A DNA stretch of 56,422 nt from Thermoanaerobaculia bacterium (GTDB taxonomy: Bacteria; Acidobacteriota; Thermoanaerobaculia; Gp7-AA8): assembly GCA_017883235.1 (NCBI GenBank), contig JADGNY010000028.1, positions 1-56,422 on the forward strand, in the 5' to 3' direction. Below the pieces are notes generated by a model. The model saw only the letters and a list, made by a program, of their open reading frames with translations, was not told where the DNA came from and ran no database searches. Positions 39,957-48,534 of the stretch are shown here, piece by piece. Numbering within the stretch: the stretch's first letter is position 1; each line of letters starts with the position of its first letter. The position numbers and the translations under genes are program-made.

Positions 39957-41033
39957 CTACCTCCCCCTCATTTGCTCATTCGCCGCCAGAATCGCGGGTC
40001 CCATGGCGGATAGCGAATGAATCGACTGCACCGCCCCCCGCCCGATCGCCTCGCGTGGCATTCCAAAGACGGCGGACGAGGCTTCGTCCTGCGCGAACGT
40101 GACCGCGCCGGCGGTGCGCATTTCGAGCAGGCCGGTGGCGCCGTCGTTGCCCATGCCGGTCAGAATGACGCCGATAGCGTTGGCGCCGGCGGACTGGGCG
40201 ACGGAGCGGAAGAGGACGTCGACGCTGGGTTTGTGGCGGGCGACAAGGGGACCGTCGTTGAGGTGGATGCGATATTCGGCTCCGTCGCGGCGGACCAGCA
40301 TATGGCGGTTGCCGGGGGCGATCAACGCGCGGCCGTCAAGGATGCGGTCACCTTCGGCGGCCTCTTTGACCGCGATGCGGCAGGTCTGGTTCAGGCGCTG
40401 CGCGAACGCGGCGGTGAAGACCTCGGGCATGTGCTGCACGATCACCATGCCCGGCGCGTCAGCCGGCATCCCTTCCAGGATCTCGCGCAGCGCCTCGGTG
40501 CCGCCGGTCGAGGCGCCGATAGCGACGAGCTTTCGCGTCGTGCGGGTCAGCGTTGCGCGTGCCGCCGGGAGGATCACATCCGGCGAATGGCGTTTCTCGA
40601 TCGTCATCGGCACGCGGCGCCGGCGCGTTCGGGCGCTCGCGGCAGCGCGGATCACGTCGATGAACATCTCGGTCGAGTCGGTGAGGAAATCGTGCAGAGC
40701 GATGCGCGGCTTGGCCACGATCTCGACGGCCCCCTCTTCGAGCGCTTTGAGGGCCGTCTCCGTTCCGCGCCCGGCCAGAGCCGAACAGATGACGACCGGC
40801 AGCGGGTCCTCGGACATGATCTTGCGGAGAAATGTCAGACCGTCCATGCGCGGCATCTCGATGTCGAGCAGGATCACATCCGGCCGCGAAGCGCGCATCT
40901 TCGATTGCGCGATCAGCGGGTCGGCGGCCACGCTCACTTCGATGTCGGGCGCGCGGCGGCAGATGGTGATCATGGCCTGGCGCATGACCGCGGAGTCGTC
41001 GACGACCAGGAGGCGTAGCGGTCGTTTTTCCAT
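39957..41033 (-). CDS. cheB: Chemotaxis methylesterase/deamidase CheB (358 aa)
   Basis: CheB removes methyl groups from chemoreceptors and is activated by CheA phosphorylation. The receiver domain (1-120) has VVDDSAVMR and phospho-acceptor Asp57 in ILLDIEMPRMDG. After a linker, the esterase domain has the triad Ser in IGASTGGTEAL, His in IVQHMP and Asp in GMGNDGATG, with AQDEASSAVFGMP near the C-terminus. The ATG at 41033 (MEKRPLRLLV) is chosen; the frame is open upstream into cheR sequence in another frame. It is last of the recognised che genes. Confidence 0.95.
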   Translation of the reverse strand: MEKRPLRLLVVDDSAVMRQAMITICRRAPDIEVSVAADPLIAQSKMRASRPDVILLDIEMPRMDGLTFLRKIMSEDPLPVVICSALAGRGTETALKALEEGAVEIVAKPRIALHDFLTDSTEMFIDVIRAAASARTRRRRVPMTIEKRHSPDVILPAARATLTRTTRKLVAIGASTGGTEALREILEGMPADAPGMVIVQHMPEVFTAAFAQRLNQTCRIAVKEAAEGDRILDGRALIAPGNRHMLVRRDGAEYRIHLNDGPLVARHKPSVDVLFRSVAQSAGANAIGVILTGMGNDGATGLLEMRTAGAVTFAQDEASSAVFGMPREAIGRGAVQSIHSLSAMGPAILAANEQMRGR

Positions 41034-41063
41034 GGTTATTTGGCGGCTGGCGCAAAGCGCTGA

Positions 41064-41148
41064 CCGGCGTGCTCTGTGCCGTAGGAACTGGGGGTCAGGC
41101 CTTCGGAATATCCGAGAAAACGAAGGCCTGGCCCCAAGGGGTACCGCA
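41064..41148 (-). pseudogene. Tandem duplicate of the cheR 3' end
   Basis: This 85-bp segment matches 41211-41295 inside cheR at a constant offset of 147 bp without gaps. Read in the cheR frame it still encodes a CheR-like end (RYPLGPG, RFLGYSEGLTPSSYG) and runs on to a TAA at 41037-41039. Because 147 is a multiple of three, it lies in frame with cheR behind the TAG at 41171-41173. It is probably the old or duplicated 3' end of the gene, cut off by that stop. It also carries a palindrome GGGGTCAGGCCTTCG...CGAAGGCCTGGCCCC. Confidence 0.85.
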
Positions 41149-41170
41149 TGATCGGATGTCTCTCCATGAC

Positions 41171-42031
41171 CTATTGGCCCGCCTGCGCAACGCGCCGGTA
41201 GATGGTCGGGCCGGCGTGCTCCATGCCGTAGGAACTGGGGGTCAGGCTTTCGGCGTGTCCGAGGAAAAAAAGGCCTGACCCCGAGAGGTACCGCAGGAGC
41301 CGCTGGATCACGGCCTCTTTCGATTCGCGGTTGAAGTAGATGAGGACGTTGCGGCAGAAGATCAGATCGAAGGTGCCGCCGATGCCATAGTCGCGATCGT
41401 TGAGGTTGATGCGGCGAAATTCGATCATCGATTTCAGCGAGGGATGGGCGCGCATGCGCCCTTCTTCGGCGCGGATGCCGCGGAGCATGTAGGCCTTGCG
41501 CAGCCCCTCGGGGATGTCGTGGCTTCGTTCGATCGGCCAGACACCTTCGCGAGCGGCGTCGAGGACGCGCGTCGAAAGATCGGAGGCCAGGATCTCGACG
41601 GACCATCCCTCGGGGGCGGGGAAGTGCGCGGCCAGCAGCATCGCCAGCGTGTAGGGCTCTTCGCCGGTGGAGCAGGCGGCGCTCCAGGCGCGAATTCGCT
41701 TCGGAATCTGGCCGGCCTCGCCGACCGCACGCCAGTGTGGCAGTACCGTCCCATCGAGAAACTCGAACTGTTTCGGTTCGCGAAAGAAACGGGTCTCGTT
41801 CGTGGAGATGCAATCGAGCATCGACGTCCGCTCGTTCTGATTCGACTCGACGTGCTGGTAGTAGGCGGTGAAATCGCGGCAGCCGAGGGCGCGCACGCGG
41901 CGCGTCAGACGTCCGCTGACCAGCGCCTTCTTCGCATCGGAGAGATGAATCCCCGCCTCGCGGTAGATGAGCTGCTGCAGCATCCGGAACTCGCGGTCGG
42001 ACAACGGGCGGATGGCGTCGGGTTCGTGCAT
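41171..42031 (-). CDS. cheR: Chemoreceptor methyltransferase CheR (286 aa)
   Basis: CheR methylates receptor glutamates with S-adenosylmethionine. The N-terminal helical domain (LSDREFRMLQQLIYREAGIHL) is followed by the methyltransferase domain: ETRFFREP near residue 92, AWSAACSTGEEPYTLAML near 130, RRINLNDRDYG, and FDLIFCRNVLIYFNRESKE near 218. Near the C-terminus LFFLGHAESLTP matches the usual GGxLFLGHSESL, but the DNA here forms a REP-like palindrome (41235-41282). The length equals that of standard CheR. cheW ends 2 bp upstream. Confidence 0.93.
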   Translation of the reverse strand: MHEPDAIRPLSDREFRMLQQLIYREAGIHLSDAKKALVSGRLTRRVRALGCRDFTAYYQHVESNQNERTSMLDCISTNETRFFREPKQFEFLDGTVLPHWRAVGEAGQIPKRIRAWSAACSTGEEPYTLAMLLAAHFPAPEGWSVEILASDLSTRVLDAAREGVWPIERSHDIPEGLRKAYMLRGIRAEEGRMRAHPSLKSMIEFRRINLNDRDYGIGGTFDLIFCRNVLIYFNRESKEAVIQRLLRYLSGSGLFFLGHAESLTPSSYGMEHAGPTIYRRVAQAGQ

Positions 42032-42033
42032 GG

Positions 42034-42537
42034 CTAATGGATGCTTGCCTCGGCGGCAACGTCGGCGACAGCGGTTGCGCTGGCGGCCAGGATTTCGTCG
42101 GAAGAGAAAATGCGGTCGATGTCGAGCAACAGGACGAAGCGGGCGTCGCTGGTGCTGGCCATGCCGAGGAGAAAACTGGCCCGGACGCGGGGTCCGAACG
42201 ACGGCGCGGGCTGAATCTGCTCGGCGGCGAAGTCGACGACCTGGTGCACCGAATCGGCCATCACCCCCATGATCACCGCTTCATCGTCGACGCGCAGCTC
42301 GACGATGACCACGCAGGTGCGGCGTGTGATCCCGGTGGCCGGCAGGCCGAACTTGATGGCCAGGTCGATCACCGGCACCACCGTTCCGCGCAGGTTGTGC
42401 ACCCCGCGAATCCACGGCGGCGTTCCCGGAACACGGGTAACGACGCCGCACTCGATGATGTCGGTGACCTGGAGGATGGTGATCGCGTACTCCTCGCCGG
42501 CCAGGAAAAAGGTCAGGTACTGATCATTTGCTTGCAT
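42034..42537 (-). CDS. cheW: Chemotaxis coupling protein CheW (167 aa)
   Basis: CheW links receptors to CheA. The SH3-like double-barrel pattern is clear: YLTFFLAGEEYAITILQVTDIIE near residue 7, VTRVPGTPPWIRGVHNLRGTVVPVIDLAIKFG near 33, VVIVELRVDDEAVIMGVMADSVHQVVD near 76 and FVLLLDIDRIFS near 133. An alanine-rich tail follows. The gene lies 9 bp after the MCP gene and 2 bp before cheR. Confidence 0.93.
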   Translation of the reverse strand: MQANDQYLTFFLAGEEYAITILQVTDIIECGVVTRVPGTPPWIRGVHNLRGTVVPVIDLAIKFGLPATGITRRTCVVIVELRVDDEAVIMGVMADSVHQVVDFAAEQIQPAPSFGPRVRASFLLGMASTSDARFVLLLDIDRIFSSDEILAASATAVADVAAEASIH

Positions 42538-42546
42538 GGCCGCCTC

Positions 42547-44304
42547 CTAGAAATGCGTGTAGTCGACGAAGGCGGCGGGAGCGGCGCTTCGTGCGGCGTC
42601 GGCCGGAATGAGGCGCGGGGCACGGAACGGAGCGACAGGCGCCGGGGTCTCGCGCCGCGGAGCCACGACGTCATGCCCGCCCGTGGTCTTGAAGTAGGCG
42701 ATCGTCTGTTGAAGCGCCTCGGCCTGCGAGGACATCTCCTCCGCGGTCGAGGCCAGCTCTTCGGACGCCGAGGCGTTGCGCTGCGTGACCTGATCGACGA
42801 GGGTCATGGCGCGATTGATCTGCGCGACGCCGCCGGACTGCTCGATCGATGCGGCGGTGACTTCGCGCACGAGATCGGCGGTCTTGCGGATGGTGGGAAC
42901 GAGGTCGGTGAGGAGGCGTCCCGAGCGTTGCGCGACATCGACGCTGGAGGATGCCAGCTCACCGATGTCTTTCGCGGCGGTCTGGCTGCGCTCGGCGAGT
43001 TTGCGCACCTCGGTGGCGACGACAGCGAAGCCACGGCCATGCTCGCCGGCGCGCGCCGCTTCGATGGCGGCGTTCAGAGCAAGAAGGTTGGTCTGATAGG
43101 CGATCTCTTCGATGATGGAGATCTTCTGGGCGATCTTCGTCATCGCCTCGACCGATTGCTTCACGGCCTGGGCGCTTTCCTCGACGTCGTTCGTTCCCTT
43201 GACGGCCATCGTTTCCATCTGGCCGCTGTTCTCGGCGTTCTGTGTGATGGAGGCGCTCATCTCCTGCAGGCTCGACGTCGTTTCTTCAACCGATGAGGCC
43301 TGCTCGCTGGTGCCCTGCGAGAGCGACTGCGCGCTGGCCGAGATCTGCGAGGAAGCGACGGTGAGCGAGGCGGCGCCGCCGCGGACTTCGCCGATGATCT
43401 CGGTCAGGCGCTCGATCATGTTCGCGAGAGCCGACCCGAGGGTGTCGCGCTGCGAGCGCGGCGTAACGCGGACGCGCAGGTCGCCCGAGGCGATTCCGGT
43501 CGCGGCGGCGACCATCTCGTTGTTCGAGTCGATCATCTTCTTCATGGCGGTCATGAGCAGCCCGGTCTCGTCCTTGCCGCGTGCTTCAATCTCAAAGTCC
43601 GACTGCCCCTCGGCGAGCTTCTCGGCGATGTCGACCACCTTCAGGATCGGCCGAGCGATGCTCCGGGTTACCGCAACGGTCATCACCGAAACGAGGATGA
43701 TTCCGGCGATCACGACGATCCACATCGTGCCACGTGTGCGGGTCTCGGAATCGAGAACAACCTTCTCCTTGGAGTTCATGCGCTCGACGTTCTTATTGGC
43801 GTACTCCTCGAGAGCAGTGTCCATCCGGCGGATGTCGTCCTTGAACGGCACCATCGCCGCATTCGCGGCCGCGGGAGACTTGATGGCCTTATCGGAAATC
43901 TGCTGCTTCACCGACTGGAAGCCGATGGTGTAGGTGGACAGGTCGGCGTGAAGAACGCGCAGAATCTCCTTGTCCTCCGGAAGGGTGACTGTCTGGTCGA
44001 GCGTGTTGAGGTTCTCGATCAGGTCGGCGTGCCCCTTGTTCCATTTGTCCGAATAGTCCGACTCTTTTTGATCATCACCGATGTTGAGGAAGGTGTCCTT
44101 CTCATAGCGCCTGAGCTCGAGACCGTTAGCCTGTGCCTGCGATGCCTGCTCCATCAGCCTGGCATCGTGGTGCAGGATCGCGTACGTCGTTTGTACCGTC
44201 TGTGAAAGTCCCCAGAAGCCGGCCATGGCGACCACCGCCATCAGAAGGATGCTGATTCCGAACGCAACCGCCAGCCGTTTTCCGATTTTCCAGTTGTTGA
44301 ACAT
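42547..44304 (-). CDS. Methyl-accepting chemotaxis protein (585 aa)
   Basis: The ATG at 44304 ([11 protein letters not shown]) has AGGAG upstream. The layout is membrane helix (about 10-32), a periplasmic four-helix-type sensor (about 33-190), second membrane helix ([19 protein letters not shown]), one or two HAMP units, and the signalling domain with the hairpin tip [34 protein letters not shown]. The last five residues are DYTHF, which fit the aromatic-x-x-aromatic form of CheR/CheB docking pentapeptides. It is the only receptor in this operon. Confidence 0.92.
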   Translation of the reverse strand: MFNNWKIGKRLAVAFGISILLMAVVAMAGFWGLSQTVQTTYAILHHDARLMEQASQAQANGLELRRYEKDTFLNIGDDQKESDYSDKWNKGHADLIENLNTLDQTVTLPEDKEILRVLHADLSTYTIGFQSVKQQISDKAIKSPAAANAAMVPFKDDIRRMDTALEEYANKNVERMNSKEKVVLDSETRTRGTMWIVVIAGIILVSVMTVAVTRSIARPILKVVDIAEKLAEGQSDFEIEARGKDETGLLMTAMKKMIDSNNEMVAAATGIASGDLRVRVTPRSQRDTLGSALANMIERLTEIIGEVRGGAASLTVASSQISASAQSLSQGTSEQASSVEETTSSLQEMSASITQNAENSGQMETMAVKGTNDVEESAQAVKQSVEAMTKIAQKISIIEEIAYQTNLLALNAAIEAARAGEHGRGFAVVATEVRKLAERSQTAAKDIGELASSSVDVAQRSGRLLTDLVPTIRKTADLVREVTAASIEQSGGVAQINRAMTLVDQVTQRNASASEELASTAEEMSSQAEALQQTIAYFKTTGGHDVVAPRRETPAPVAPFRAPRLIPADAARSAAPAAFVDYTHF

Positions 44305-44342
44305 GATTTCTCCTATTCGTGCTCGCAATGAGCGGTTGTTGA

Positions 44343-45038
44343 TTAAAGTTTGTAATGGACGGTGAGGGCGAAGGCCATGGAGATCGGTGCGCCGTTGCTC
44401 TCGGCGGGAGAGAATTGCCAATGTCTCAGCGCCTCGAGTGCAACAAACGACAACGTCGGCGCCGGAAGCGGCCGGACAATGTGCGGCAGCGTTGGCTGGC
44501 CATTCTTGTCGATGATGATCTGCACCACGAGGTCGCCGGCGATTCCAAATCGTGACGCACCGGCCGGGAACTTCGGCAGAACCTGCTTGACGACGCGCGC
44601 GGGAATGACCTTTCCGCGAGTCGTTGGCTCCGCAATGGAAAACGGGTGCCGCTTGAGAAACTCACCGGGGGCCCCGAAAGAGGAAAGATCGCTCTTTGCC
44701 GCGGCCGGGTAGATTTCCTGAGCGATATACCAATACCAGAGAGCGTCGTCGACCTTTCCAAGCCCGGCGTTTGCCAGCGCCTTGTACGTCAGCACGGTGG
44801 CGAGCATTTCATCGTCAGCCCCGCCGGAACCGAGTTGTTCCACCATATCGGAGAGGACGTGGTCGATGATCTTCAGCGAGTTGGCGTAATTGCCCGCGCG
44901 AAGAGTGGCCGCGCTCTGGTTGACGTCACCTCGCCATTTGTCGGCAGACAATGCCGCGGCAGAAGCCGTGCCGATGTATCCGAAAAAGAGCACCGACACT
45001 GCAAATACACGTAGTACGAGTTTCGAGTTACTGAACAT
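44343..45038 (-). CDS. Exported protein with TonB C-terminal-like domain (231 aa)
   Basis: The ATG at 45038 ([12 protein letters not shown]) has AGGAG at good distance. A signal peptide (hydrophobic 8-27, ending TASAA) precedes a helical, TPR-like region (about 30-120: [37 protein letters not shown]). The last about 90 residues match the TonB C-terminal fold ([40 protein letters not shown]...[13 protein letters not shown]). It has no N-terminal anchor like TonB itself. Its place in a chemosensory operon is unusual and suggests an envelope-linked target or sensor. Confidence 0.8.
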   Translation of the reverse strand: MFSNSKLVLRVFAVSVLFFGYIGTASAAALSADKWRGDVNQSAATLRAGNYANSLKIIDHVLSDMVEQLGSGGADDEMLATVLTYKALANAGLGKVDDALWYWYIAQEIYPAAAKSDLSSFGAPGEFLKRHPFSIAEPTTRGKVIPARVVKQVLPKFPAGASRFGIAGDLVVQIIIDKNGQPTLPHIVRPLPAPTLSFVALEALRHWQFSPAESNGAPISMAFALTVHYKL

Positions 45039-45073
45039 GTGCGTCTCCTGTTGTATTGGATGGACTAGAGAGG

Positions 45074-45175
45074 TCACAGCAGGTAATTCACTGTGATCCG
45101 TTTTCGTTTGCGGGCGCGGCGGGGCATGACCATGGCTAGAAGCCGCTTGAGGAATGTCTTCAATGAGAAGCTCAC
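45074..45175 (-). CDS. Possible 33-residue basic peptide after cheA
   Basis: A GTG at 45175-45173 overlaps the cheA stop in GTGA form, the same coupling used by other gene pairs in this window. The frame runs for 33 codons. It begins with an amphipathic segment (SFSLKTFLKRLLAMVM) and continues with a strongly basic PRRARKRKRITVNYLL. It fills most of the 133-bp gap before the TonB-like gene. There is no independent ribosome binding site. Either it is a coupled micro-protein or chance. Confidence 0.3.
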   Translation of the reverse strand: MSFSLKTFLKRLLAMVMPRRARKRKRITVNYLL

Positions 45176-46806
45176 GGTTGACTCCCTGTGTGAGCATCGG
45201 CGGCGCGGCGGATGATTTCCTGGACGTCGAGGATCAGGGCCACGCGGCCGTTTCCGAGGATGGACGAGCCGGCCACGCCGGGAACCTGGCGCAGGAAGCG
45301 GCCCATCGGTTTCATGACCACCTGGCTGCTGCCGAAGAGTTTGTCGACGACGATTCCGGCGCGGCCGTGCTCGTGCTCGACGACCACGACGTTCTCGCGC
45401 TCCCCGGCCACGGCATCGAGGCCGAAGATGCTCTGGATGCGGAGAAAAGGAAGAGGCGTGCCGCGCAGGTCGATCACGCCGGTAGAAGGACGGCTCCCGC
45501 TCTGCGGCATCTCCGTGCATTCGATGATTGTGTCGATGGGGATGACGTAGGTTTCATCGCCGACGCCGACCGCGAAGCCGTCGATGACGGCGACGGTCAG
45601 CGGCAGACGGATGTCGATGGTCGTCCCGGCGCCCGGCTGCGAGTCGATGGTCAACGTGCCGCGCAGCGATTCGACGTTTCGCCGCACGACGTCCATCCCG
45701 ACGCCGCGGCCGGAGAGGTCGGTGACTTCGGCCGCGGTGGAGAAACCGGGACGAAGGGTCATGTTCCAGAGTTCCTGGCGCGTGAGCCGCTCGGGATCGA
45801 ATCCGAGGGCGCGGGCGCGCTCGGCGATGCTGGTCTCGTTCAGCCCGGCGCCGTCGTCGGAGAGGCGGAAGGTGATGCCGCCCGCCTGATGCAGGGCGGT
45901 GATACGGATGGTGCCGGCCACGTTCTTGCCGCGGGCGCTGCGCATCCGCGGCTCTTCGAGGCCGTGGTCGATGGCGTTGCGGATCATGTGCGTGATCGGA
46001 TCTTTCAAGTGCTCGATCACCGTGGTATCGACTTCGACGTCCTCCCCTTCCAGCACGAGCATGGCGCGCTTCCCCTGTGAAGCGGCGAGATCGCGCACGA
46101 CGCGGTGAAAGTGGCGAAGGGATGGGCCGACCGGCACGAGCCGCACATTCATGATGGCCTCCTGCAGGTCGAAGCTGAGACGGTCGAGCTCGCGGACGGC
46201 GTCGAGGGTTTTCTCGTCGCGGCTGGTTTCTTCAACGAGCTGGCGGACGTTCCCGCGCACGGTGGCGATCTCGCCGGCAAGGTCGAGCATGCGGTCGAGC
46301 TTGTCGATGCCGACGCGGAGCGAGCGTGCCGGGCGGGCAACGGACGGCCGCTGATGCGTGCCCGCGTCTCTGCCGGCGCCCTGCTGATTGCTGGTAACGG
46401 CGCTTCCGGCCCAGGCTGCGAGGAGGAGCAGCAATTCCTGCTGCGGCTGCGTCAGCGCTCCGTTGCCGTTGACCGAACGGATGGCGATGTCGCGAAGTGC
46501 GTCGATCGCTTCGAGAAGCTGGCTCACACCCGCCGCATTGGTATCGATGCGCCCCTCGCGCATCCCATCCAATAGCTCCTCCATGACGTGAACGAACTGG
46601 GTGAGGTCGTCGAACTGCAGGCAGCCGGCGTTCCCTTTCAGAGTATGGATGCCGCGAAAAATCTCCTGTAGCAGCTCCTCGTCGTCGGGAGTCTGTTCGA
46701 GACGAAGAAGCAGTTGCTCGACCTCGTTGAGGACGTCGTCGGTTTCGGCGACGAATGCGTCGATGAGCTGCTGGCGATCGTTGTCGTCTAGGCTTAAGGT
46801 GCTCAT
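45172..46806 (-). CDS. cheA: Chemotaxis histidine kinase CheA, short form (544 aa)
   Basis: The phosphotransfer (Hpt) domain holds His54 in IFRGIHTLKGNAG. After a Gln/Ala/Gly-rich linker (about 125-160), the dimerisation domain (LRVGIDKLDRMLDLAGEI) and the ATPase domain follow (HMIRNAIDHGLE, DDGAGLN, GRGVGMDVV), then the CheW-like domain (TVAVIDGFAVGVGDETYVIPIDTI). The P2 domain that usually binds CheY/CheB between Hpt and dimerisation seems absent. AAGGAG precedes the ATG at 46806. cheD ends 2 bp upstream. Confidence 0.95.
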   Translation of the reverse strand: MSTLSLDDNDRQQLIDAFVAETDDVLNEVEQLLLRLEQTPDDEELLQEIFRGIHTLKGNAGCLQFDDLTQFVHVMEELLDGMREGRIDTNAAGVSQLLEAIDALRDIAIRSVNGNGALTQPQQELLLLLAAWAGSAVTSNQQGAGRDAGTHQRPSVARPARSLRVGIDKLDRMLDLAGEIATVRGNVRQLVEETSRDEKTLDAVRELDRLSFDLQEAIMNVRLVPVGPSLRHFHRVVRDLAASQGKRAMLVLEGEDVEVDTTVIEHLKDPITHMIRNAIDHGLEEPRMRSARGKNVAGTIRITALHQAGGITFRLSDDGAGLNETSIAERARALGFDPERLTRQELWNMTLRPGFSTAAEVTDLSGRGVGMDVVRRNVESLRGTLTIDSQPGAGTTIDIRLPLTVAVIDGFAVGVGDETYVIPIDTIIECTEMPQSGSRPSTGVIDLRGTPLPFLRIQSIFGLDAVAGERENVVVVEHEHGRAGIVVDKLFGSSQVVMKPMGRFLRQVPGVAGSSILGNGRVALILDVQEIIRRAADAHTGSQP

Positions 46807-46808
46807 CG

Positions 46809-47312
46809 TCAGATCTCCTTGCTGTAGGCGCAGCCGTTGCCGGTATGGAAGAGGAGCTTCCGTCCGCGCTGGCCGCCGGTTTGCTCGGCGTTGATGGGGA
46901 TGGCGTGCTTTTCCAGGGCCACGCGGGCCACGGCCACGTTCTGATCGCCGATCGACAGGCGGGTCGTGCCGGCGCTGCCGAGGATCGATGCCCCTCCGAC
47001 GAGCTTCGCCACGAGCCTCGCCTTCTTGGCACCGGCCGAGACCATTTCGTCGATCAGCCGCTCGATGGCGATGTTGCCGTAGCGAAGGTCCGCGTGGCCG
47101 CGCACCGGATCGCTCGGCAGCAGGTAGTGATTGATGCCGGCCAGCGATGCATCCGCATCCCAGAGACAGACAGCCACGCACGAGCCGAGGATCGTGGAGA
47201 CCATGACCGGCTGGCTGGCGGTGAAGAGCTGGCCGGGATAGATGTAGACGGTGCGCAGTTTCTCGGATGCGTCCATCGCCGGTACCTTCTCGATTGGATT
47301 GAGCGCTGTCAT
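46809..47312 (-). CDS. cheD: Receptor glutamine deamidase CheD (167 aa)
   Basis: CheD deamidates glutamines of chemoreceptors and can modulate receptor-kinase activity. The nucleophile is Cys45 in ILGSCVAVCLWD, the histidine is His62 in AGINHYLLP, and AKLVGGASIL and HTGNGCAY complete the family pattern. CheC and CheX, frequent CheD partners, are absent here. Its ATG overlaps the stop of the upstream GAF gene by one base. Confidence 0.92.
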   Translation of the reverse strand: MTALNPIEKVPAMDASEKLRTVYIYPGQLFTASQPVMVSTILGSCVAVCLWDADASLAGINHYLLPSDPVRGHADLRYGNIAIERLIDEMVSAGAKKARLVAKLVGGASILGSAGTTRLSIGDQNVAVARVALEKHAIPINAEQTGGQRGRKLLFHTGNGCAYSKEI

Positions 47313-48160
47313 CAGTGCACCGCGAGCGCCGTCGCTTCGTGAAGGTTGGCGCAGTAGAGGGCGGTGGAGGCATGGATGCCCAGCAGCTCGAACAGCTCGT
47401 GATCGACCGGCTGCAAACTCTGTTTGTGCTCGAGAAGGCGGAACACGAGGATGGCGCCCGTGACGCGGTCGCCGATCCGGAGCGGCACGCAGGCGGTGAG
47501 CTTGTCTTCGCCGCCGGCGACGTGATCGTTGACGAAGACTTCGCCGCTGAGCAGCCTGCTGCCGATCGGACCGCTGCCGGCTTTGAAGTTCTTCAGACGC
47601 GATTTCTCGACCCCGAACGATGACGCCAGCCGGAACTCACCCGCCTCCTCGTGAAACTCAAAGATCGCCACCTCCTCGGAGCCGATGAGGTTGACCACAA
47701 TCTCCTGGATGGTGCTCAGCACCGCATCCCGCTCAACGCTGGCGTGCAGTTGGTAGGAGGCGACGTAGAGATTGGAGAGGTTGCTGCTGTGGAGCTCGAT
47801 CTGGTGGTACTGCGCGGCGTACTTCTCGTTTTCCTGTTCGACGTCGTCGAAGCGCGCCCGAAGCCGCTCCAGCTCCATCGTGGCCACGCCGCAGTCGTGA
47901 CGCGCCTTCTCCAGTTGCATCAGCGTTTCCATACGCGCGGCTTCGAAAGTCTCCGCGGCCCGGCGCAGCTCTTCTTTCTGCTGCAGGACCACGCGCGCTT
48001 CGATGATCTCCAGCTCCAGCCGGCGTTTGTCGCTCTCGAGCGTGGTGGCCATGGCCCGGAGCTTCTCGTTCTCGCGAAGCAGGCCCTGCGTGTACTGCTG
48101 CAGCTCTTCGCGCACGACGGTGATGTACGCGCGGTTCTTCTCCTCGGTGCTCACTGGCAC
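47312..48160 (-). CDS. Coiled-coil plus GAF domain protein (282 aa)
   Basis: The first about 130 residues form a long heptad-rich coiled coil (ELQQYTQGLLRENEKLRAMATTLESDKRRLELEI). From about 135 to 275 comes a GAF domain (SVERDAVLSTIQEIVVNLIGSEEVAIFEF, FGVEKSR, VPLRIGDRVTGAILVFRLLEHK, LFELLGIHASTALYCANLH). No enzymatic output domain is present. It may sense a small ligand or redox state and act on CheA or CheY by contact. Genes on both sides overlap it (10 bases with the CheY gene, one with cheD), so it is an integral part of the operon. Confidence 0.8.
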   Translation of the reverse strand: MPVSTEEKNRAYITVVREELQQYTQGLLRENEKLRAMATTLESDKRRLELEIIEARVVLQQKEELRRAAETFEAARMETLMQLEKARHDCGVATMELERLRARFDDVEQENEKYAAQYHQIELHSSNLSNLYVASYQLHASVERDAVLSTIQEIVVNLIGSEEVAIFEFHEEAGEFRLASSFGVEKSRLKNFKAGSGPIGSRLLSGEVFVNDHVAGGEDKLTACVPLRIGDRVTGAILVFRLLEHKQSLQPVDHELFELLGIHASTALYCANLHEATALAVH

Positions 48161-48534
48161 GCTCCGTCGTCGAGGAAATTGCGGACTTTGGCCAGCAGCT
48201 CGATGGAGTTGATCGGCTTGGTGACGTAGTCGGTACAGCCGTTCGCCCAGCCGGCTTCCACGTTGGCCGCTTCGCCGCGGGTGGTGACCATGATGATGGG
48301 GATCGATTTGGTCTCTTCGGCGTTACGGATCAGGCGGCAGGCTTCGAAGCCGCCCATTTTCGGCATGATCACGTCGAGAAGGATCAGATCGGGGAGATGC
48401 TCCGCTGCCTTCCGTACGCCTTCCTCGCCATTCATTGCCGTGACGAGCTCGTAAGGACCGTTTCTGAGAATGAACTTCTCCATCATGAGAATCGTGGACG
48501 AGTCATCGACGAGAAGAATCTTTTTTCGGCTCAT
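48151..48534 (-). CDS. cheY: CheY-like response regulator (127 aa)
   Basis: A stand-alone receiver with LLVDDSST (acidic pair at 10-11), phospho-acceptor Asp54 in ILLDVIMPKMGG, the Thr in IIMVTTRG, and Lys in YVTKPINS. In a che operon it is the natural target of CheA. Instead of the MDG of most CheY proteins it has MGG. Its stop overlaps the start of the GAF gene and its start overlaps the EAL gene stop by 4 bases. Confidence 0.88.
   Translation of the reverse strand: MSRKKILLVDDSSTILMMEKFILRNGPYELVTAMNGEEGVRKAAEHLPDLILLDVIMPKMGGFEACRLIRNAEETKSIPIIMVTTRGEAANVEAGWANGCTDYVTKPINSIELLAKVRNFLDDGACQ

Noticed and set aside
41034-42059. Single fused protein spanning cheR and cheB
   Set aside because: The upstream part of this open frame is out of frame with CheR and lacks any domain; CheB begins at its own ATG at 41033.
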